Under the pieces are notes generated by a model. The model was not told the DNA's origin. It searched no databases and was given only the letters and a program-made list of their open reading frames with translations. Below are positions 37,883-47,692 of a stretch of 64,000 nucleotides of DNA, in pieces. The stretch is from Pectobacterium carotovorum (lineage in GTDB: Bacteria; Pseudomonadota; Gammaproteobacteria; Enterobacterales; Enterobacteriaceae). The first letter of the stretch is position 1; each line of letters begins with the position of its first letter. The position numbers and the translations under genes are program-made. The stretch is from positions 1-64,000 of the forward strand of contig NZ_FQWI01000010.1 in the NCBI RefSeq assembly GCF_900129615.1, given 5' to 3'.

Positions 37883-40003
37883 TCAGAAGTTGACGTTTAC
37901 TGATAGCCAATAGTTACGACCTGGCATGACATAACCTGAGGTAAAAGAGCTACTACCGAAATAATCGCCAGCGTAGTACGTGTTACGACCCGATGTATAG
38001 GCCTGTACCTGAGAGAAATCCTTATCCAGCAAATTGTTCACCGTGCCGTTCAGCGTAACATCCTTCGTTAATTTATACGAAGTACCCAAATTCACCACCG
38101 TCCAGGATTTCAGATCGGCCCCCCGATCGTCATATACCAGCTTTTGAGCCGCATTCAGATTCGTATAGTTGGTCGTAAACCGTGGTGTCTTAGCTCGATA
38201 TTCTGCCGCCAGCCAACTATTCCACTGCTCATCAATCTTCCAATTCAGCCGGGCATTTGCCATATGCTTAGCCGTGGTAGTTAACGCCGCACCGGGATTG
38301 TTTCCACCGATTTGTTCACTATGTGTGTAGGTATAGTTCAAGGCAAGAGTGATATCCGGCACAACTACCGGGAAGGATGTCGCCAGCTCCACGCCTTGCG
38401 TTCTGGCTTTGCCAATGTTGCGATACGTCCCCGTTGAACTATTGAGTTCAACTGAATCAATCGCATTTTTATAATGGTTAACGAACCCGGTGATGTTCGC
38501 CTTCACATCTGCTGGGTTCGCGTAGTACACCCCAGTTTCAAAATTGGTGCTCTCTTCCGGCTTAAGATTCGGATTACCGATCGTACTCGTTGTTCCATTT
38601 CCGCCAACGCCGCTGACGCCGTTATGCAATTGTGCCAAAGAAGGCGCTTTGTATCCGGTACTCACACCACCTTTTACCGTCCAATCATCTGCAACATTCC
38701 ACACCAGATAAGCGCGTGGGCTAAGATGGCCGCCGAAGCTATCATGTTTCTCATAGCGGGCACCTACTGTCAGTGACAATGGGTCGAGTAATTGCCAGTC
38801 GTCTTCCGCATACAGTGACCAGCTTTTTTGTTCGAACGTTTCGCCACTGTTTGCCAGCACAATTCCGTCTTTAAGGCGTGCATTCCAAAATTGCCCTCCG
38901 ACCGTTAGCAGATGATCTTCCCCGACTGGCGACACCAGCATCGTATCAAAGATAGTGTTGGTATTTTTCAGTTCGCGGTCGCGACCAGCAAGGTTTGCAT
39001 TAGCGGTATTCAACACTCGTGGTGTCAGTAAGCGACCTTTGTTTTCGGTCACAGCATAGGAAAGGTTCGAGCTCCAACGTCCAAACGACAGATCGGTATC
39101 ATGCCCAATCGCCAGCTTATTACGCTCAAAGCGCAACTCATCGCAATAACCACCGCCAGTGATCCCAATCGGTCCCAATTGGCTGTTCTTATTATCATAA
39201 GTCTGGCGCGAAACATCGCCATCAACCCACAGCGTATTCGCTTCGCTGGTCTTGAAACTCAACTTCCCACCCACATTGTAGTTATCCGTTTTCGTCGGGA
39301 AGGGAATACGAGTATCACCACCACTATTATTCAATGAGGTCACACTGGAGGCCTGTCGATGCTCCAGATTACCGCGTAACGCCAAACTAAATTGCTCGTT
39401 CACCAACGGGCCTGAGGTATAGAACCCTAGCGTTGAGCTGTCGCCCCATTTACGGTGTTCCTGCACCGTATGTGACAGATTAACGCTGCCACTCCACTGT
39501 TTACTGTTTTTCTTTGTAATAATGTTGACCACACCACCAATCGCATCAGAACCATACAGCGTCGACATCGGCCCACGAATAACTTCAATACGTTCAATGG
39601 CTGACAACGGCGGCATCACCGCTGTATTCATAGTGTCAAAACCATTCGGTGTTGTATCTCCGCTGGCGTTCTGGCGTACGCCATCGATCAGAATCAGAGT
39701 GTAACTGCTTGGCATACCGCGAATGCTGATATCCAGACCACCGGTTTTACCCGTGCCGCTGCGCACATCAACCCCTTCCACGCCACTTAAGGCTTCACCC
39801 AGATCGTGATAGCTTTTTTGAGAGAGCTCTTCTTCACTGACGACAGAAATGGAGGCTGGAGCGTTCGTCAACTTTTTCTCATAACCACTCGCTGTAACGA
39901 CCAAAACATCATCATTACCTGCGGCTACCGCGACGTTTGTTGTTGTTGCCGCCAGAGCCAGCGCCACTGCACTCTTGAGATTAATCAGAGAATTTCCTTT
40001 CAT
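37883..40003 (-). CDS. TonB-dependent outer-membrane receptor (CirA/FepA-like siderophore receptor)
   Basis: A 706-residue outer-membrane receptor. Signal peptide about 1-27 (TTTNVAVA-AG). TonB box DDVLVVTAS (about 31-39). Plug domain to about 170 with APASISVVSEEEL, RGMPSSYTLILIDGVRQ and IERIEVIRGPMSTLYGSDAIGGVVNIITKK. A 22-strand-type barrel ends with aromatic F (YWLSVNVNF). The plug closely resembles CirA and relatives that import catecholate iron complexes. It also lies beside lysP, the position of cirA in E. coli, though its barrel is longer and diverged (CirA 663). A good Fur box precedes it. The ligand is inferred. Confidence 0.9.
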   Translation of the reverse strand: MKGNSLINLKSAVALALAATTTNVAVAAGNDDVLVVTASGYEKKLTNAPASISVVSEEELSQKSYHDLGEALSGVEGVDVRSGTGKTGGLDISIRGMPSSYTLILIDGVRQNASGDTTPNGFDTMNTAVMPPLSAIERIEVIRGPMSTLYGSDAIGGVVNIITKKNSKQWSGSVNLSHTVQEHRKWGDSSTLGFYTSGPLVNEQFSLALRGNLEHRQASSVTSLNNSGGDTRIPFPTKTDNYNVGGKLSFKTSEANTLWVDGDVSRQTYDNKNSQLGPIGITGGGYCDELRFERNKLAIGHDTDLSFGRWSSNLSYAVTENKGRLLTPRVLNTANANLAGRDRELKNTNTIFDTMLVSPVGEDHLLTVGGQFWNARLKDGIVLANSGETFEQKSWSLYAEDDWQLLDPLSLTVGARYEKHDSFGGHLSPRAYLVWNVADDWTVKGGVSTGYKAPSLAQLHNGVSGVGGNGTTSTIGNPNLKPEESTNFETGVYYANPADVKANITGFVNHYKNAIDSVELNSSTGTYRNIGKARTQGVELATSFPVVVPDITLALNYTYTHSEQIGGNNPGAALTTTAKHMANARLNWKIDEQWNSWLAAEYRAKTPRFTTNYTNLNAAQKLVYDDRGADLKSWTVVNLGTSYKLTKDVTLNGTVNNLLDKDFSQVQAYTSGRNTYYAGDYFGSSSFTSGYVMPGRNYWLSVNVNF

Positions 40004-40069
40004 GATTCCTCGTTATTTTATTGAGTTTTTTTGCAAAAAATAGTGTAAAGGAATGCATTTAAACGTAAA

Positions 40070-40084
40070 TGATAAGTATTAGCA
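40070..40084 (-). promoter_or_regulatory. Fur box upstream of the TonB-dependent receptor
   Basis: TGATAAG-T-ATTAGCA matches the 7-1-7 Fur motif TGATAAT-N-ATTATCA at 12 of 14 positions. It lies 67 bp upstream of the receptor ATG, so the gene is probably induced by iron limitation. Confidence 0.8.
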
Positions 40085-40221
40085 TTTTTAGTTTCGTTTA
40101 ACTACGGTTTATAAATGCTGATTTTAGTAGCGCGAAAACGCTAATCGGGAAGAATAAAAACAGTCAGAAAGGTATACGCAGCAACAATATCATTCAGAAT
40201 ATTTGATATAAAACGAGTTTT

Positions 40222-40264
40222 ACCAAATAAAAACACCGCTGATAAATATGTTATCAGCGGTGTT
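40222..40264 (-). terminator. lysP terminator
   Basis: AACACCGCTGATAA (40232-40245) and TTATCAGCGGTGTT (40251-40264) are a perfect 14-bp stem with a five-base loop. On the minus strand TTTATTTGG follows. It is 56 bp past the lysP stop. Confidence 0.9.
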
Positions 40265-40320
40265 CGTGAGAGGTGATTCTAAGATAAAAAAGCAGAGTTG
40301 GTTAACCGCATTCTTACGAT

Positions 40321-41796
40321 TTAGTCTTTATGATCGGGGTACGTCATATCCTGATACTTAACGAAACGCGTTCCACGATACAGCTTATAGCCGAACCAAA
40401 TCAGCAGGAACAGCGGGATACCGATGTACGTTGCCGTCACGCCATACCAGTCGATCTTATCTTCCAGAAACGCCTGATAGTTCTGACCCAGCGTAATGAT
40501 CAGACAGAGCACAAACGCAAAGATCGGCCCCAGCGGGAAGAAGCTCGATTGATAAGGCAGACGATTCAGGTCATGACCTTGCATAACATAGCCGCGACGG
40601 AACCGGTAATGGCTGATCGCGATCCCCAGCCAGGCAATAAAGCCTGTCATACCGGAGGTATTCAGCAGCCACAGGTAAACCGTTTGGTTGCCATATAAAG
40701 AAGACAGGAAACACAGCGCCGCCACCACCGTAGTTGCGTACAGCGCATTACGCGGCACACCGCCTTTTGACAGCCTGGCGAAAATGCGCGGCGCTTTCCC
40801 TTCCGATGCTAACGTAAACAGCATACGTGTAGAGGCGTACATCCCGGAGTTACCCGCCGACAGCACCGCCGTCAGGATGACCGCATTCATCACCGCCGCC
40901 GCAGACAGCAGGCCCGCGTTCTCAAACACCAGCGTGAACGGGCTCACCGTAATGTCTTTTACATCATTACGCAGCAGGTTCGGATCGGTATACGGAATGA
41001 TTAAGCTGATAATCAGAATCGCGAAGATGTAGAACAGCAGAATGCGCCAGAAAACCTGACGGATGGCACGCGGAATATTTTTGCTTGGCTCCTGAGATTC
41101 TCCAGCCGCCACGCCGATCAGTTCCGTTCCCTGAAAAGAGAAGCCGACGATCATCGCCACGCCGATCATGGCAGAGAAGCCGCCAGCAAACGGCGCATCG
41201 CCAATTTCCCAGTTGTGGAATCCAGCATTTTCCGCACCGCTCATGATGCCCGTAATCATCATCACGCCAACGGCAATGAAAACGACGACCGTGACCACTT
41301 TAATCAGTGAGAACCAGTATTCCGCTTCGCCAAATCCTTTCACAGAAATGTAGTTAAGCAGGAACATCAGCGCCAGGAACAACGCGCTCCAGATCCAGCC
41401 GGAGACGTCGGGGAACCAATATCCCATTACCAGCTGCGCCGCCACCAGATCGACCGCGATAGTCACCGCCCAGTTGTACCAGTAGTTCCAGCCCAGCGCA
41501 AAGCCGAACCCTTCTTCTACATAGCGAGAACCGTAGCTGGAGAACGAACCGGAAACCGGCATGAACGCCGCCAGTTCACCCAGGCTGGTCATCAGGAAGT
41601 AAACCATCAGCCCAATCAGGGCATAAGACAGAAGTGCGCCACCTGGGCCTGCTTGTGAAACCGTCGCACCAGACGCGACAAATAACCCGGTGCCAATCGA
41701 TCCGCCAATGGCGATCATCGTTAAATGCCGTGCTTTCAGTTCACGGCGCAGGGTCGGTGCGCCCTGTGTAGTTTGTTGAATATCGTGCTGAGCCAT
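40321..41796 (-). CDS. lysP: Lysine-specific permease LysP
   Basis: A proton-coupled lysine importer of the APC superfamily, 491 residues and about 12 helices. Near-identical to E. coli LysP (489) through ELKARHLTMIAIGGSIGTGLFVASGA, GWNYWYNWAVTIAVDLVAAQLV, GVAMIVGFSFQGTELIG and YLWLLNTSGMTGFIAWLGIAISHYRFRRGYV. In E. coli it also acts as lysine sensor for CadC, and its gene is activated by ArgP; I cannot confirm either here. It is downstream of yeiE on the same strand. Confidence 0.97.
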   Translation of the reverse strand: MAQHDIQQTTQGAPTLRRELKARHLTMIAIGGSIGTGLFVASGATVSQAGPGGALLSYALIGLMVYFLMTSLGELAAFMPVSGSFSSYGSRYVEEGFGFALGWNYWYNWAVTIAVDLVAAQLVMGYWFPDVSGWIWSALFLALMFLLNYISVKGFGEAEYWFSLIKVVTVVVFIAVGVMMITGIMSGAENAGFHNWEIGDAPFAGGFSAMIGVAMIVGFSFQGTELIGVAAGESQEPSKNIPRAIRQVFWRILLFYIFAILIISLIIPYTDPNLLRNDVKDITVSPFTLVFENAGLLSAAAVMNAVILTAVLSAGNSGMYASTRMLFTLASEGKAPRIFARLSKGGVPRNALYATTVVAALCFLSSLYGNQTVYLWLLNTSGMTGFIAWLGIAISHYRFRRGYVMQGHDLNRLPYQSSFFPLGPIFAFVLCLIITLGQNYQAFLEDKIDWYGVTATYIGIPLFLLIWFGYKLYRGTRFVKYQDMTYPDHKD

Positions 41797-41931
41797 TGTT
41801 ATCCTGCGTGCTCGTGCTAAAAATCGAGGCGGGATTGTAGCAAATAGCGTTGTGCTGAATAGTTAAGATCGTCGAGTTATAAGAGAGGTTAATAACTCAC
41901 GTCCGATTATTAGCAGCAGAAAATATTTTCG

Positions 41932-42804
41932 CTATGGCGTTTCGCAGCAATAACTCAAGAAACGCTGCAGCACATTTGAAAGATGCTTCTGTCGGTGATG
42001 AACCAGATACAGCGTCCGCGTGAGTTTAGGCAGCGGCACCTTCAACTCCACCAGCGAACCTGACGCCAACTGCTCGGCAATGACATGCCGTGACAGGCAG
42101 CTGATGCCAATCCCGTGGCGAACCGCATGTTTAATCGCCTCTGAATTACCTAATTCCATCACCAGATGGAAATGCGACAGGTGCGTCAGCAGCAGATGAT
42201 CCAGCACTTCACGCGTGCCTGATCCACGTTCACGCAGGATCCAGTGCGCATCCGCCAGCGCCGTTAATGATACAGAGCCCCGGCTGAGCGGATGTTCGGG
42301 AGAACAAAACACCACCAGCTCATCTTCCAACCAGGGCTGCGTAATCAAATCGGGGTGATGGCAAGGCCCTTCGATCAAGCCTAAATCGACACTGAATTCA
42401 GACACGCGGGTAATCACATCTTTCGTATTGCCAACATGCAGCTCTAGCGGAATATCAGGGTAGTCATGACGATAGCGGGCAATCATCGCAGGCAATAAAT
42501 AGTTGCCGATGGTGCTGCTGGCATACACACGCAGCGCTCCGTTATCACGCCGGAACAGTTGCTCAATTTCCATCGATTGTTCAAGCAGTGCCAGTGCCTT
42601 CGGGTACAGCAGGCGCCCATGTTCATTAACCACCAGACGCTTGCCGACGCGATCGAAAAGTTGAACACCCAACTGCCCTTCTAAATCCGCCAGAGCCGCG
42701 CTGACAGCCGATTGAGACAGGGCAAGCACAACGGAGGCCTGTGTCGTTGAACCACTTTTCAGGACTTCGGCAAAGACTTCCAGTTGACGTAACGTGATAT
42801 GCAT
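41932..42804 (-). CDS. yeiE: LysR-family regulator YeiE
   Basis: A 290-residue LysR regulator (E. coli YeiE 293). The DNA-binding domain is [52 protein letters not shown]; the effector domain contains [24 protein letters not shown] (about 95-118). In E. coli and related bacteria YeiE responds to iron or sulfite conditions. It sits between lysP and the divergent yeiH, as in E. coli, and probably controls yeiH from the shared 120-bp gap. Confidence 0.93.
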   Translation of the reverse strand: MHITLRQLEVFAEVLKSGSTTQASVVLALSQSAVSAALADLEGQLGVQLFDRVGKRLVVNEHGRLLYPKALALLEQSMEIEQLFRRDNGALRVYASSTIGNYLLPAMIARYRHDYPDIPLELHVGNTKDVITRVSEFSVDLGLIEGPCHHPDLITQPWLEDELVVFCSPEHPLSRGSVSLTALADAHWILRERGSGTREVLDHLLLTHLSHFHLVMELGNSEAIKHAVRHGIGISCLSRHVIAEQLASGSLVELKVPLPKLTRTLYLVHHRQKHLSNVLQRFLSYCCETP

Positions 42805-42826
42805 AGTGCGCTCTTTATCTAAAATA

Positions 42827-42880
42827 CTTATAGGTTATAAATATATAATCAATTTCTCTTTTAATCTTGTGGATTATAAG
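42827..42880. promoter_or_regulatory. Two LysR-type candidate sites between yeiE and yeiH
   Basis: CTTATAGGTTATAA (42827-42840) and CTTGTGGATTATAAG (42866-42880) are related to each other (11 of 14 aligned) and dyad symmetric, of the T-N11-A type bound by LysR regulators. They lie 39 bp apart in the yeiE-yeiH divergent spacer. Confidence 0.55.
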
Positions 42881-42924
42881 CTGGCTTCTCAATTTTCGGT
42901 ACGGTCAGAATAGGCACTACATCC

Positions 42925-43998
42925 ATGGCTCTTCCTGCGACATTACCTACGATAGCCCCACCTGATGGAGCAAAAGCGCGATTGCCCGGTCTGCTGTTAG
43001 TAAGTTTAATAACTTTTTCGCTCCTCTGGCTGGCAAATATTCCGAAAATCGCCCAGTGGGGACCCGGTTCACTGACATTGGCGATCCTAATTGGGATCGT
43101 GCTGGGAAATAGCGTTTATCCGCGTCTTCATCCTCTGTGCGATCCTGGCGTGCAGTGGGCCAAACAGCATTTACTCCGCTGGGGCATCATCCTTTATGGT
43201 TTTCGCCTCAGCTTTCAGCAGGTTGCTGCCGTTGGCTTTACCGGTGTCGCGGTCGATCTTACCGTCGTCACGTTGACGTTTCTACTCGCCTGCTGGATAG
43301 GCAAACGCTGGCTGAAACTCGACAATGAAACCGTGATGCTCATCGGCGCTGGCAGCAGCATCTGCGGTGCGGCGGCGATCATGGCAACAGCCCCCGTGGT
43401 CAAAGCATCCAGCAATGCGATTGCCGTCGCGGTTTCTACCGTGGTGATTTTCGGTACGACGGCGATGTTTTTGTATCCGTGGCTCTATCAGCTCAATCTC
43501 GATCATCACTGGATTGACATCACACCCCAGATCGTCGGCCTGTACTTTGGCTCAACGATACACGAAGTCGCTCAGGTTGTTGCCGCAGGACATGCCATTG
43601 ATGGTGCAACAGAGAACATCGCCGTCATCAGCAAAATGCTGCGCGTGATGATGCTGGCCCCTTTCCTTCTCATTCTTGGGTTTTACCTGAAAAAAACGAC
43701 GCAAAAAAGTGACGCGGAAGACGCGATTCCACTGATGTTCCCGTGGTTTGCTCTGGGGTTTATTGCCGTAGCCGCCTTCAATTCCTTCCAGCTACTTCCT
43801 ACTGCGCTCGTCACGCAGTTGGTACAGCTCGATAATGTGCTGTTGACCATGGCGATGGTGGCATTAGGACTCACAACCCGCTTCAGCGCCATCCAGCAGG
43901 CAGGTGCAAAGCCGCTGCTGCTGGCACTCGTTCTGTTTCTCTGGCTGGTCGTTGGCGGTGCGGGCATTAATCTGTTCTTCGAACATTTATTCGGCTAA
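42925..43998 (+). CDS. yeiH: YeiH family putative sulfate exporter (UPF0324)
   Basis: A 357-residue inner-membrane protein with about ten helices (E. coli 349). Conserved family blocks are [70 protein letters not shown] and [26 protein letters not shown]. The family is proposed to export sulfate or sulfite-related anions. The divergent YeiE regulator, in several enterobacteria linked to sulfite response, supports that inference. nfo follows 68 bp later. Confidence 0.93.
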   Translation: MALPATLPTIAPPDGAKARLPGLLLVSLITFSLLWLANIPKIAQWGPGSLTLAILIGIVLGNSVYPRLHPLCDPGVQWAKQHLLRWGIILYGFRLSFQQVAAVGFTGVAVDLTVVTLTFLLACWIGKRWLKLDNETVMLIGAGSSICGAAAIMATAPVVKASSNAIAVAVSTVVIFGTTAMFLYPWLYQLNLDHHWIDITPQIVGLYFGSTIHEVAQVVAAGHAIDGATENIAVISKMLRVMMLAPFLLILGFYLKKTTQKSDAEDAIPLMFPWFALGFIAVAAFNSFQLLPTALVTQLVQLDNVLLTMAMVALGLTTRFSAIQQAGAKPLLLALVLFLWLVVGGAGINLFFEHLFG

Positions 43999-44066
43999 CG
44001 ATAAATTATTTACCTGTTAACGTCTCATTAACCTGCATAATGTCTCCGTTATCAGAGGAGACCAAC

Positions 44067-44912
44067 ATGAAATACATCGGGGCGCACGTTAGCGCATCTG
44101 GCGGAGTCGATCAGGCCGTGATTCGCGCACATGAGATACAAGCGACGGCTTTCGCTTTATTTACCAAGAACCAGCGCCAATGGCAGGCCGCGCCGCTCAG
44201 TACAGAGGTCATCGACCGTTTTAAAACCGCCTGTGAGCAGTACGCCTATACGCCAGCACAGATTCTGCCCCACGATAGCTATCTGATTAATCTGGGTCAC
44301 CCGGACGCCGAAGCGCTAGAGAAATCTCGCATCGCGTTTATTGATGAAATGTCTCGCTGCCAGCAGCTTGGGCTGAGCCTGCTAAATTTTCACCCCGGCA
44401 GCCATCTGAAACAGATAGAGGAAGCGGACTGTCTGGCACGTATCGCCGAGTCTATCAATATCGCGCTGGCGGAAACGGATGGCGTCACCGCTGTGATTGA
44501 GAACACCGCCGGGCAAGGCAGTAATTTGGGTTTTCGCTTTGAGCATCTGGCGGCCATCATCGACGGCGTAGAAGATAAAAGCCGCGTCGGCGTCTGTATC
44601 GATACCTGCCACGCTTTCGCCGGTGGTTATGACCTGCGGACAGAAGCCGATTGCGAAGCCACTTTCGCTGAATTCGATCGCATTGTTGGGTTTCGCTATC
44701 TGCGCGGAATGCATTTGAATGATGCCAAAAGCGCGTTCGGCAGCCGCGTTGACCGACACCATAGCCTGGGGGAAGGCAATATCGGCAAAACCGCTTTCAG
44801 CTATATCATGAAAGATGCCCGTTTTGACGGTATCCCGATGATTCTAGAAACGATCAACCCCGATATCTGGGCTGACGAAATCGCCTGGCTCAAATCCGAA
44901 GCGCAGCGCTAA
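44067..44912 (+). CDS. nfo: Endonuclease IV
   Basis: An AP endonuclease that cleaves DNA at abasic sites and removes 3' blocking groups in base-excision repair. It is 281 residues (E. coli 285), a TIM barrel with a trinuclear zinc site. Metal-binding segments seen: [59 protein letters not shown] and MILETI. The ATG at 44067 follows AGAGGAG; nine more codons are open upstream. It lies after yeiH, as in E. coli. Confidence 0.97.
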   Translation: MKYIGAHVSASGGVDQAVIRAHEIQATAFALFTKNQRQWQAAPLSTEVIDRFKTACEQYAYTPAQILPHDSYLINLGHPDAEALEKSRIAFIDEMSRCQQLGLSLLNFHPGSHLKQIEEADCLARIAESINIALAETDGVTAVIENTAGQGSNLGFRFEHLAAIIDGVEDKSRVGVCIDTCHAFAGGYDLRTEADCEATFAEFDRIVGFRYLRGMHLNDAKSAFGSRVDRHHSLGEGNIGKTAFSYIMKDARFDGIPMILETINPDIWADEIAWLKSEAQR

Positions 44913-44930
44913 TTAGCTTCTTCACTCCAT

Positions 44931-44969
44931 AATAGTAAAAAGCGCCAGTTGGTTTACCCAACTGGCGCT
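44931..44969 (-). terminator. Terminator of fruBKA
   Basis: AGCGCCAGTTGG (44941-44952) and CCAACTGGCGCT (44958-44969) form a 12-bp stem. On the minus strand TTTTACTATT follows. On the plus strand it lies just after nfo and may also stop that transcript, though without T-run. Confidence 0.85.
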
Positions 44970-45043
44970 ATCTCATCCACATCCTTGTGTTATGGCATTA
45001 CTTGTTATTCACGACGCCGTTTCCTGCATCGTAAAAGTCAGAC

Positions 45044-46735
45044 TTACGCGACTTTCGCCAGTTGTTCATCAGAGCGTTTCAGCAGCGCGTACAGCACGCC
45101 AGCCACTGCGGTTCCCGCAATGATCGCTAACAGGTAGCCAATAACTGGGGTAATCGCGCCAGGAATCAACAGCACGAACAGACCACCGTGTGGTGCCATC
45201 AGCTTAGCGCCCACCGCCATCGACAGCGCACCAGTCAGTGCGCCACCGATGATGCAGCAAGGCAGAACGCGCATTGGATCACGCGCCGCGTAAGGAATCG
45301 CCCCTTCGGAAATAAAGCACAGGCCCAGTACGAACGCTGCTTTACCGCCTTCACGCTCGGTCGGGTTAAATTTCTTGCTTGCCAGCACGGTCGCCAGACC
45401 CATTGCCAACGGTGGCACCATACCAGCAGCCATAACGGCGGCCATCGGTGCGTAAATCTGGCTACTGAGTAAGGTCGTACCGAAGACGTAAGCCACCTTA
45501 TTAACCGGCCCGCCCATGTCCGTACACATCATCGCACCCAGGATCGCACCCAGAATCACAGCATTCGCCGTGCCCATGGATTGCAGCCAGCCTGTCAGGC
45601 CAGTCAGGATTTTCGCCACTGGCGTACCAACGACGTAAATCATGATAAGACCGGTGATCAACGTAGCGAACAGCGGAATAATCAGGATCGGTTTTAGCGC
45701 AGTCAAACTTTGCGGCAGAATCAGTTTATTGTTGATCGCTCTGGCAATATAACCCGCCAGGAAACCGGCAATGATCCCACCGAGGAAGCCCGCTCCCGTA
45801 CTCACCGCTAACATCCCGCCAACCAGACCCGGCGTTAAGCCCGGACGATCCGCAATGGAGAACGCGATGTAGCCCGCCAGCACTGGCACCATCAGCGCAA
45901 AGGCAGAGCCGCCGCCGATCTTCATCAGCGCCGCAGCCAGCGTACCTTCCTGTTTAAAGGCTTCAATACCAAAGACAAACGACAGCGCGATACACAGACC
46001 GCCCGCCACCACCATCGGCAGCATGTAAGACACGCCGGTCAACAGGTGACGATACGGGCCTGCTCCGCCTTTCTGACCAGACTCGCTAGCGCTTGACGCA
46101 CTGGCTTGCCCGGATGGCTGATACACTTTAGCTTCAGCTTGCGCTTTATCTAACTCCTGCGCCGTTTTCTTCAGTGCCAGCCCGGTCGAGGTGCGATACA
46201 TCTTCTTACCGGCAAATTTCGCCAGATCGACTTCAATATCCGCCGCGACGATCACCAGATCGGCCTGTTCTACTTCTTCTGGGGTAATCGCGTTGCCCGC
46301 GCCAACGGAGCCGCGTGTTTCCACTTTGACCCACCAGCCGCGTTTTTTCGCTTCGCTTTCAATCGCTTCTGCCGCCATAAACGTGTGCGCGACACCCGTC
46401 GGGCACGCCGTTATTGCAACAATGCGTTTGGCAGCCGCAGGCTGCTGAACGGGAGCTGACGCCGCAGCCTGATAGACCGTGGCTTCAGCCTGCGCTTTCG
46501 CCAAGAAGGCGTCCGGCTGCGAAACAGCCAGTTCGATATCACCGACATGAACCTGCTTGCCATTCAGTGCGCTATCCGCCGCAGCGGACGCACCCAGAAC
46601 GATCGCCAGTTCAGCGTCGTTAGCTTGTTCTGTAAACGTCACCCCTGCTTTCGCAGCGGCAGCGCCGAGTAGGTTCTTCACCAGTTGGCTTCTCGCCAGG
46701 CCCAGTGATTTATCCAAAATCAGCAGCGTTTTCAT
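45044..46735 (-). CDS. fruA: PTS fructose-specific EIIB'BC component FruA
   Basis: The membrane permease of the fructose phosphotransferase system, bringing in fructose as fructose-1-phosphate. It is 563 residues, the E. coli length. An inactive IIB' domain (1-90) precedes an active IIB domain with phosphocysteine C111 in ITACPTGVAHTFMAAEAIE. A Ser/Ala-rich linker (about 205-225) leads to the IIC membrane domain with GGxI motifs such as FLGGIIAGFLAGY. It is the last gene of fruBKA, 18 bp after fruK. Confidence 0.97.
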   Translation of the reverse strand: MKTLLILDKSLGLARSQLVKNLLGAAAAKAGVTFTEQANDAELAIVLGASAAADSALNGKQVHVGDIELAVSQPDAFLAKAQAEATVYQAAASAPVQQPAAAKRIVAITACPTGVAHTFMAAEAIESEAKKRGWWVKVETRGSVGAGNAITPEEVEQADLVIVAADIEVDLAKFAGKKMYRTSTGLALKKTAQELDKAQAEAKVYQPSGQASASSASESGQKGGAGPYRHLLTGVSYMLPMVVAGGLCIALSFVFGIEAFKQEGTLAAALMKIGGGSAFALMVPVLAGYIAFSIADRPGLTPGLVGGMLAVSTGAGFLGGIIAGFLAGYIARAINNKLILPQSLTALKPILIIPLFATLITGLIMIYVVGTPVAKILTGLTGWLQSMGTANAVILGAILGAMMCTDMGGPVNKVAYVFGTTLLSSQIYAPMAAVMAAGMVPPLAMGLATVLASKKFNPTEREGGKAAFVLGLCFISEGAIPYAARDPMRVLPCCIIGGALTGALSMAVGAKLMAPHGGLFVLLIPGAITPVIGYLLAIIAGTAVAGVLYALLKRSDEQLAKVA

Positions 46736-46753
46736 TGTTTATCTCCTGCTGTA

Positions 46754-47692
46754 TCAGTTAAAGGGTTTGAGGTCGACACGCGCCATCATTGCGGCCAACT
46801 GAGGACGATCGGTAATACCAACATTACTTTGGCTGACGGCCAGCGCTGAAACCGCCGTAGCCAAACGCAGAGTGTGCTCACTGGACTCACGCATTAATAA
46901 GCCATAAATCAACCCCCCAACCATGGAGTCGCCCGCACCTACCGTACTTACCACATCACAAGCCGGTGGTTTTGCCAGCCAGGCACCCGATGCATTCACC
47001 CACAGCGCGCCTTCTGCACCCAGTGAGATCACAACATGCGCAATACCCTGCTCACGCAGCGCGTGGGCGGCATCCACCACATCAGCCAGCGTAGGTAATT
47101 TACGCCCAGCCCATATCTCCAACTCCCGGCGGTTTGGTTTCACCAACCAAGGAGAGGCTTTCAGTCCCGCCACCAGCGCTTCACGGCTGCTGTCGAAAAT
47201 AATGCAAGGACACTGCGTGCGCAGACGCGACATCCAGTCGGTAAACGCATCAGGATCGACGCCAGCAGGCAAACTGCCGCTCACCGCAACCATGTCGAAC
47301 TGCCCAAGCCAGCTCAGCGAATCATTGACGAAACGCTGCCAGTCCTGCTGTGTCACTTCAAAACCGGAAAAGTTGAAGTCGGTTACGTCGCCATCTTTTT
47401 CGGTTAATTTGACATTAATACGCGTACGTCCTGGCACAACCTGGAAACGGTTGGCAATGCCCAGCTCGCTGAACAATTGCTGAAAACCATCCTGATTGTC
47501 TTTACCCAGAAAGCCACCTACCGTGACATCAATCCCGAGATCTTTCAGCACCTTGGCAACGTTGATACCTTTGCCTGCAGCGTGCAGACCCGCTGTCTGA
47601 ACCAGATTGACTTCACCTTTCTCAACTTCCGGGCAATAGCCAACCAGGTCATAAGCTGGATTCAGGGTGATTGTGGCTACTCTCCTGCTCAT
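46754..47692 (-). CDS. fruK: 1-phosphofructokinase FruK
   Basis: It phosphorylates fructose-1-phosphate to fructose-1,6-bisphosphate. A PfkB-family sugar kinase of 312 residues, as in E. coli. [15 protein letters not shown] (about 36-50) binds the sugar phosphate, and GAGDSMVGG (252-260) holds the catalytic D255 and anion hole. Its ATG overlaps the fruB stop by four bases, so translation is coupled. Its substrate F1P is the inducer that releases Cra from the fru promoter. Confidence 0.97.
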   Translation of the reverse strand: MSRRVATITLNPAYDLVGYCPEVEKGEVNLVQTAGLHAAGKGINVAKVLKDLGIDVTVGGFLGKDNQDGFQQLFSELGIANRFQVVPGRTRINVKLTEKDGDVTDFNFSGFEVTQQDWQRFVNDSLSWLGQFDMVAVSGSLPAGVDPDAFTDWMSRLRTQCPCIIFDSSREALVAGLKASPWLVKPNRRELEIWAGRKLPTLADVVDAAHALREQGIAHVVISLGAEGALWVNASGAWLAKPPACDVVSTVGAGDSMVGGLIYGLLMRESSEHTLRLATAVSALAVSQSNVGITDRPQLAAMMARVDLKPFN

